This document shows, piece after piece, positions 59,001-64,000 of a stretch of DNA of 64,000 nt. The translations under genes were made by a program, and so were the position numbers. The stretch comes from Vitis vinifera (Eukaryota; Streptophyta; Magnoliopsida; Vitales; Vitaceae), in assembly GCF_030704535.1 (NCBI RefSeq), contig NC_081822.1:6759501-6823500 (forward strand). Direction: 5' to 3'. How positions within the stretch are numbered: the first letter of the stretch is position 1; each line of letters opens with the position of its first letter. The notes under the pieces are model-generated. The model ran no database searches and had not been told where the DNA came from. It saw only the letters and a program-made list of their open reading frames with translations.

Positions 59001-61486
59001 TAGTAGTAAAACATGCAGAAAAAATCCCTCCTTCACCACCACCAGTTATCGAGGTTGGTTGAATAAATGATTTGGATTTAGAAATGTTTTCAATGTGTTT
59101 CTCTCAATACCTTTGCCCTAGATATTTGATAGGTGCATTCTTGGACTCAAATTCTGAGTGTCTTAAGGATTCAAAGTTGGTTCTTATTTTGTAGGATCCA
59201 GCTTTTGGAATTAATACAATCCAGAACAGCAATCTCAATGATGGCTCCAATGGGTGGTTTCCCCTTGGTAGTTGCACTTTAAGTGTTGCAACAGGTTCAC
59301 CACGTATACTTCCTCCAATGGCAAGAGATTCCCTTGGAGCTCATAATCCTCTAAGTGGTCACTACATCCTTGTAACCAATCGCACACAGACTTGGATGGG
59401 TCCTGCTCAGATGATCACTGATAGAGTGAAACTCTATTTGACATACCAAGTGTCTGCTTGGGTTCGAATTGGTCCAGGAGCAACTGCTCCTCAGAATGTG
59501 AATGTTGCACTCGGTGTGGATAGTCAGTGGGTAAATGGAGGTCAGGCTAACGTTAGCGATGACAGATGGTATGAAATTGGTGGATCCTTCAGAATTGAGA
59601 AGCAACCATTGAAGGTTATGGTTTATGTACAAGGTCCTGCTTCAGGTGTTGACTTAATGGTTGCTGGACTTCAAATTTTCCCTGTTGATCGACATGCAAG
59701 GTTTAGACATTTAAAGAAGGAGACTGATAAGGTAATTGGTAGACATGATTTTTGGAGATGATTAATTATGCCATAGTAGGACTTCAGAATGGGAAAAGAT
59801 GGAACATTACTGCCTTAACTATTTACTTAAGTGGATAGGGGATATTAGACACTGTTTACCTCAAAATTCAAATCAGTAACATTTGAAATATAGCTTTCTG
59901 TCATTAGGAAGTTTCTTGCTCTGGGTCATGGTATGTTCCAAAAAAATCGAGTATAGCACCACTGGGCCTGTATGAGAAATCTCCCTCCTCAACAGCTTAG
60001 GCTGCAATTCATGCTGGTAAAATTAGATAATGGAAATGAATTTAGAAACTCCCTCCTATTGCCATGCCCCAGATGACAAGATACTTGATATTTGTCGAAT
60101 AAATATTTCTAAACTGAAATAAAATGACTTCCCTTTTTTCTTGGGAAGTTTTAAGGACACATTTTTAAGGTACTATGTACTATTTCCAATATTTGTAGCA
60201 TCCCACACGCCCCACTCCCCAGTAATTATTGGTAGTCCTAGCCTAGGTATTTTATATTGGTGAAATTTACTCCATTTTCCTTTTTAATAAACAGGTTAAC
60301 CGGTTCTTTTCCATCTTTAAATTTCTTAATTCCAATTGATTTGAACATTTTTCATTTTGCTTCCATGCAGATACGTAAGCGTGATGTCATCCTAAATTTC
60401 TCAGGTTCAGGAACAGGAACTTCTATAGGCACATTTGTTAAAGTCAGACAAACACAGAACAGTTTCGGGTTTGGTTCCTGTGTCAGCCGAACAAACATAG
60501 ACAATGAAGATTTTGTTGATTTCTTTGTAAAAAATTTCAACTGGGCTGTGTTTGGAAATGAGTTGAAGTGGTATTGGACAGAGTCACAACAAGGAAACTT
60601 CAACTACAGAGATGCTGATGAGCTCTTGGACTTGTGCAAGAGCCACAACATGGAAACGCGAGGTCATTGTATCTTCTGGGAAGTGGAGGGCACAGTCCAG
60701 CCATGGGTCAAATCACTAAACAAAAATGACTTGATGACGGCTGTTCAGAACCGTCTGACAGGCCTTCTCACCCGCTACAAGGGGAAGTTCAGGCATTATG
60801 ATGTGAACAACGAGATGCTGCATGGATCATTCTATCAAGATCGATTGGGTAAAGACATTCGAGCAAACATGTTCAAGACTGCAAATCAACTAGATTCATC
60901 TGCCGCCCTGTTTGTGAATGATTATCATGTTGAGGATGGATGCGACACCAGATCATCTCCAGAGAAGTACATTGAACAGGTTATTGACCTGCAAAAGCAA
61001 GGTGCACCTGTGGGAGGAATTGGAATCCAGGGACATATAGATAGTCCAGTTGGGCCAATTGTTTGTTCTGCCCTAGATAAATTGGGTGTTCTTGGCCTTC
61101 CAATCTGGTTCACAGAGCTTGATGTGTCTTCCATTAATGAATGTATCAGAGCAGATGATTTGGAAGTCATGCTTCGGGAAGCTTTTGCCCATCCTGCAGT
61201 AGATGGTATTATGCTCTGGGGCTTCTGGGAGTTGTTTATGAGCCGAAACAATGCACATTTAGTGAATGCAGAGGGCGAAATCAATGAAACTGGTTGGAGG
61301 TACCTCGCTCTTAGAAAAGAGTGGCTGTCCCATGCTCATGGGCACATCGACGAGCAGGGAGAATTCATGTTTAGGGGCTTCCATGGATCATATGTCGTGG
61401 AAATCGGTACTGGCTCAAAGAAAATTTCCAAGACATTTGTCGTTGACAATGGTGAGTCACCTCTGGTGGTTTCCATTGGCTTATAG
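56011..61486 (+). CDS. XYN1: Plant endo-1,4-beta-xylanase with three carbohydrate-binding modules (GH10)
   Basis: Eight exons join in phase: 56011-56082, 56187-56246, 56975-57342, 57494-57653, 57887-58239, 58876-59053, 59195-59731 and 60371-61486. They give 947 residues, like Arabidopsis XYN1/RXF12. Three CBM_4_9-type modules begin NIILNHDFSRGLHSW (about residue 60), NIILNPIFEDGVNNW (about 233) and NTIQNSNLNDGSNGW (about 404). The GH10 domain fills residues about 610-880, with RGHCIFWEVEGTVQPWV, the acid/base Glu724 in YDVNNEML and the nucleophile Glu825 in WFTELDVSS. The role is xylan hydrolysis in cell-wall remodelling. The N-terminus (MRRIWPCCFTRRVS...) has no clear signal peptide. A TATATA directly precedes the chosen ATG, so the start could lie further downstream (Met at 56202). 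Confidence 0.93.
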
Positions 61487-63587
61487 ACACCAAGTAACGA
61501 CTGCTACTTGACAATAAATAGAGAACTCTTCACGGGTTCCATATCATTAAAGACGTTCAGCAATAAAAAGTGATGTGTCGGTTGGCTTCATATGTATCCC
61601 CTTGAGTTGTGTGTACACACAAACTTCGTTGTAACTGCCAGGCAAATAATAAAAGAGATGGTCTTGTTGGTTGTGATACTTTGTGGTTTCAACTTGTTTT
61701 GCTTGACATCAAATGTGAATGATAATGTTGGACACCCTTATCCTCCCTTGCATTCTTCTCTAAAGTCTCAAGATGCAGGGTGGGTGGCAGGTCACGGACT
61801 CATGGCAAATGCATATATGGAACCAGATTGGATCTTTCAGCAGTTCAACTCATTAGTCATTGGTCATGACTAGAAGCCAATGACAAGTCCTGGATAGAAG
61901 CCCTGTTCACTACAGCTCTAGGACATGAGGGCCACGCCAAGTCCAAACCACTACTTTTGTATTTCGATCAAGATGGGGCAGGCCCATCTGGTAAAAGTCC
62001 GTGTAAGACCCAACTTCACTTTAATGATTGGGTCCATTAGACCCGGACCAGGGTCGTCAAGTTCCAACATTTACCTTGTTGAAATAGACGAACGTATGCT
62101 CATGGGCTTTACCAAATTAGCCCAAACCAATATGGAAAAGGCAAAGTCTAGCTTACGCTTGGTCCCTAATAGAGTAGCTTAGACAGGCCCTACTCCATAA
62201 CAACCGACAGCAAAATACGGGCGGCCTACTTGATAAAAAGTGAAGCTCAACGCCCAGCTACTTGCACAAAATGGCTGAGACATCGAGTTGCGCTCCTTGG
62301 CTCAGGCTGTCTTTTATGTCCTTAACCTTTTTAAAATTATTTAGGGTTTATATTATCAGTATCATCCCCACCTACTAGGGTTCAGAAGGCTTTAGGGAAT
62401 AGCAGTTTCACTCTTCTTTTCCCCTTTCGAACAGCCCCATTACAGGCATGGATGTTTCTGCATGGAAAAGATGTCACGAAGCCCAAAATAACTATCCCCA
62501 GCCAAGCCCATCCCAGCCCAGCCCATTAAGGGAGATAGCGAAAGATAACAATAAACATATAAAGAAAGAATAAATCCACGTGGATGGCGAAAAATGTCGG
62601 GGAAAACTGAAAAGATGGGCCTGTCAACTATCCAGACGTCTTTGACCTGGCCCACTAAGGGAGAAGATCGTGGGCTGGCAGGAAACAATAATTGAAAAGA
62701 GACCGGTACTACACCCATGTCGAAGTCAAGAACAAGGTTAGGTGTGGTTTAGAATTGGTGGGCAGAAAGCTGGTCCGATGAATTTTTCAGCACCGATGCT
62801 TACATTGGCATAATAATAGTCGCAAAATGCAGAGGTGGATAGAAGGCGTGTTAGATAAACATCAATGCATAAGAAATAAATCGAGGGCCATTCCTCCAAG
62901 TAGTGAAATTGAGTTTAATGTGGAGTTTACCATATAGAGAAGGGCATATCAGGTTAGCAACAATCATTTGAGGCTCTTAAATTATGGGAGGAGGGAGGGA
63001 CCCACCAAGGCTTTTTTGCAACTTAAGGCCCACAAATCACATCAGCTGAAAGACTCCCACCATCTACTTCTCTAACTATGAAAGGGCCAACGGTGGGGCC
63101 CCCACCCACACAGTCTCATCTCTGTCTCAAATTACCTGGTTGCAGTGGACCCACAACCCACATGGGTGTATAGGAACCCTGCCGGGACCCAAGGCGCATA
63201 ATAGACCAAGCTGAGCTGACGGGCTGAGAAGGAGAGATGGGCGTCAACATCAGAGGAGTTAACATTTGATATGATACAAGGTGGGTCCCAACGAGGTGCA
63301 TGAAAAATTAAATAAAGAAATGGGGCAGTGGTTGGGACTTGGGAGGGTGAGGGTGAGGGTGAGGGTGAGGGGGAGTGCGAGTGCGAGTGAAGTGAAGTTG
63401 GGACTGACAAGGCTATGATGTCTACTGCATCGGGAAACAGCTCTCGCGCTGTTTCCGCGCGCTCCCAACCCCACCCCGAGCCACGTCCTTAAAGGTGCCA
63501 AACCACTGCCGCTGCCAGCCTCCACCCAGCTTTTATGATTACTTGATTCCGCTAATTCGCATCCCAACTTCGGCTTCAAACTCTGAG
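61487..63587. other. 3' flank of the xylanase and intergenic sequence
   Basis: The first few hundred bases include AATAAATAG (61512) and CAATAAAAAG (61560) as possible polyadenylation signals. The block at 61900-62230 reads like degraded repeat sequence with no intact frame. Open frames at 62440-62718, 63132-63410 and 63259-63621 are low-complexity or strand shadows. A GGGTGA repeat lies at 63341-63373. Confidence 0.4.
63341..63373 (+). repeat. GGGTGA tandem repeat with quadruplex potential
   Basis: Consecutive GGGTGA units flanked by GGGA and GGGGG give six or more G-runs of three or longer. The tract lies about 215-250 bases upstream of the candidate exon at 63588. Confidence 0.85.
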
Positions 63588-63639
63588 ATGGTATTTCTAC
63601 GGTTGCTGGTAGTTTTGGCACTGCCGCTCTGTTCTCCCT
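63588..63639 (+). CDS. Possible first exon of a gene continuing past the window
   Basis: ATG opens a short hydrophobic leader (MVFLRLLVVLALPLCSP), like a signal peptide. A plant-type donor GTATGTCT follows at 63640. The preceding 170 bases are GC-rich and C/T-rich, as in leaders of plant genes. Reading on without splicing gives a Pro- and Ser-rich tail that stops at 63779 and is less convincing. No family can be named. Confidence 0.3.
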
Positions 63640-63779
63640 GTATGTCTAGTCCCTGGTTGATGGATGTGGGGGGTCCCCATTCAAACCCTCCCTCAGTCCC
63701 TCATCCTCTATTCTTCTGCTCATCTCTCCCTCTCACTTTCTCAGACTACTACAGGGTTGACTCGGTAACAGGCTACTAG

Positions 63780-64000
63780 AATATAGAGTTCACTTGGTAA
63801 CACACTAACACACCGATCATATAGTAAATTGCGATGTTCGTTTCCTTATGTAAACACTAAAAATAAAAATAAACCTTTCAGGATGAAAATAAATAAATAA
63901 TTAAAGAAGAAAATACTACTTTCCATTATTTTTAAATACATAAAACAATTTAAAAAACATAATTCTTATTAAAAAAAATTCATATTAAATTAAATAATCC
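63780..64000. other. AT-rich end of window, nothing recognised
   Basis: Poly-A and AT-rich sequence is compatible with an intron of the candidate gene or with intergenic DNA. Confidence 0.4.

Noticed and set aside
60925-61284. 119-residue minus-strand ORF
   Set aside because: It is the antisense shadow of the GH10 domain.
63341-63373. GGGTGA array considered as interstitial telomere
   Set aside because: Plant telomere repeats are TTTAGGG; the unit here differs.

Overview
The window looks like nuclear DNA of a dicot plant. It has AT-rich intergenic DNA, GT-AG introns of plant type, short exons, multi-exon genes with plant-only families (EPFL peptide, DUF1005, plant CBM/GH10 xylanase, ITPK), and transposon debris. 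Grapevine (Vitis) is my best guess, from the overall look of the genes and of one retroelement ORF; this is inference and no search was run. There is no operon, CRISPR array or other prokaryotic feature.

Eight protein-coding genes can be assembled exon by exon with consistent reading phase. In order they are: a small plastid-type membrane protein of unknown function (minus, 6535-7522); an inositol-tetrakisphosphate 1-kinase (plus, 14409-21646); a DUF1005 protein (plus, 30876-32874); ERG28, the sterol C4-demethylation scaffold (plus, 35246-38308); a short acidic single-pass membrane protein (minus, 40221-40673); an EPIDERMAL PATTERNING FACTOR-like secreted peptide (minus, 44850-45480); a DUF676-type alpha/beta-hydrolase (minus, 47329-52748); and a three-CBM GH10 xylanase (plus, 56011-61486). 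Three weaker candidates are a possible last exon at 967-1007, a 101-residue ORF at 10688-10993 (minus) and a possible first exon at 63588-63639.

Transposon-derived DNA fills much of the rest. The clearest elements are a 1.18-kb hAT-like non-autonomous element (1767-2945) with an 8-bp target duplication and a solo LTR (3518-3896) with a 5-bp duplication. About 22.6-29.5 kb is a very AT-rich region with degenerate LTR pieces in opposite orientations around one retroelement ORF. The long intron 3 of the ITPK gene also holds repeat-like sequence and a G-rich tract.

The genes are independent transcription units of the usual plant kind; nothing suggests a cluster working in one pathway. No clearly new biological system was found. 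The observations most worth checking are the hAT-like element, the recurring AAACGACGnCGTTT-type palindrome close to several genes, the inverted repeat at 8821-8894, the G-rich tracts, and the xylanase N-terminus, which lacks an obvious signal peptide.
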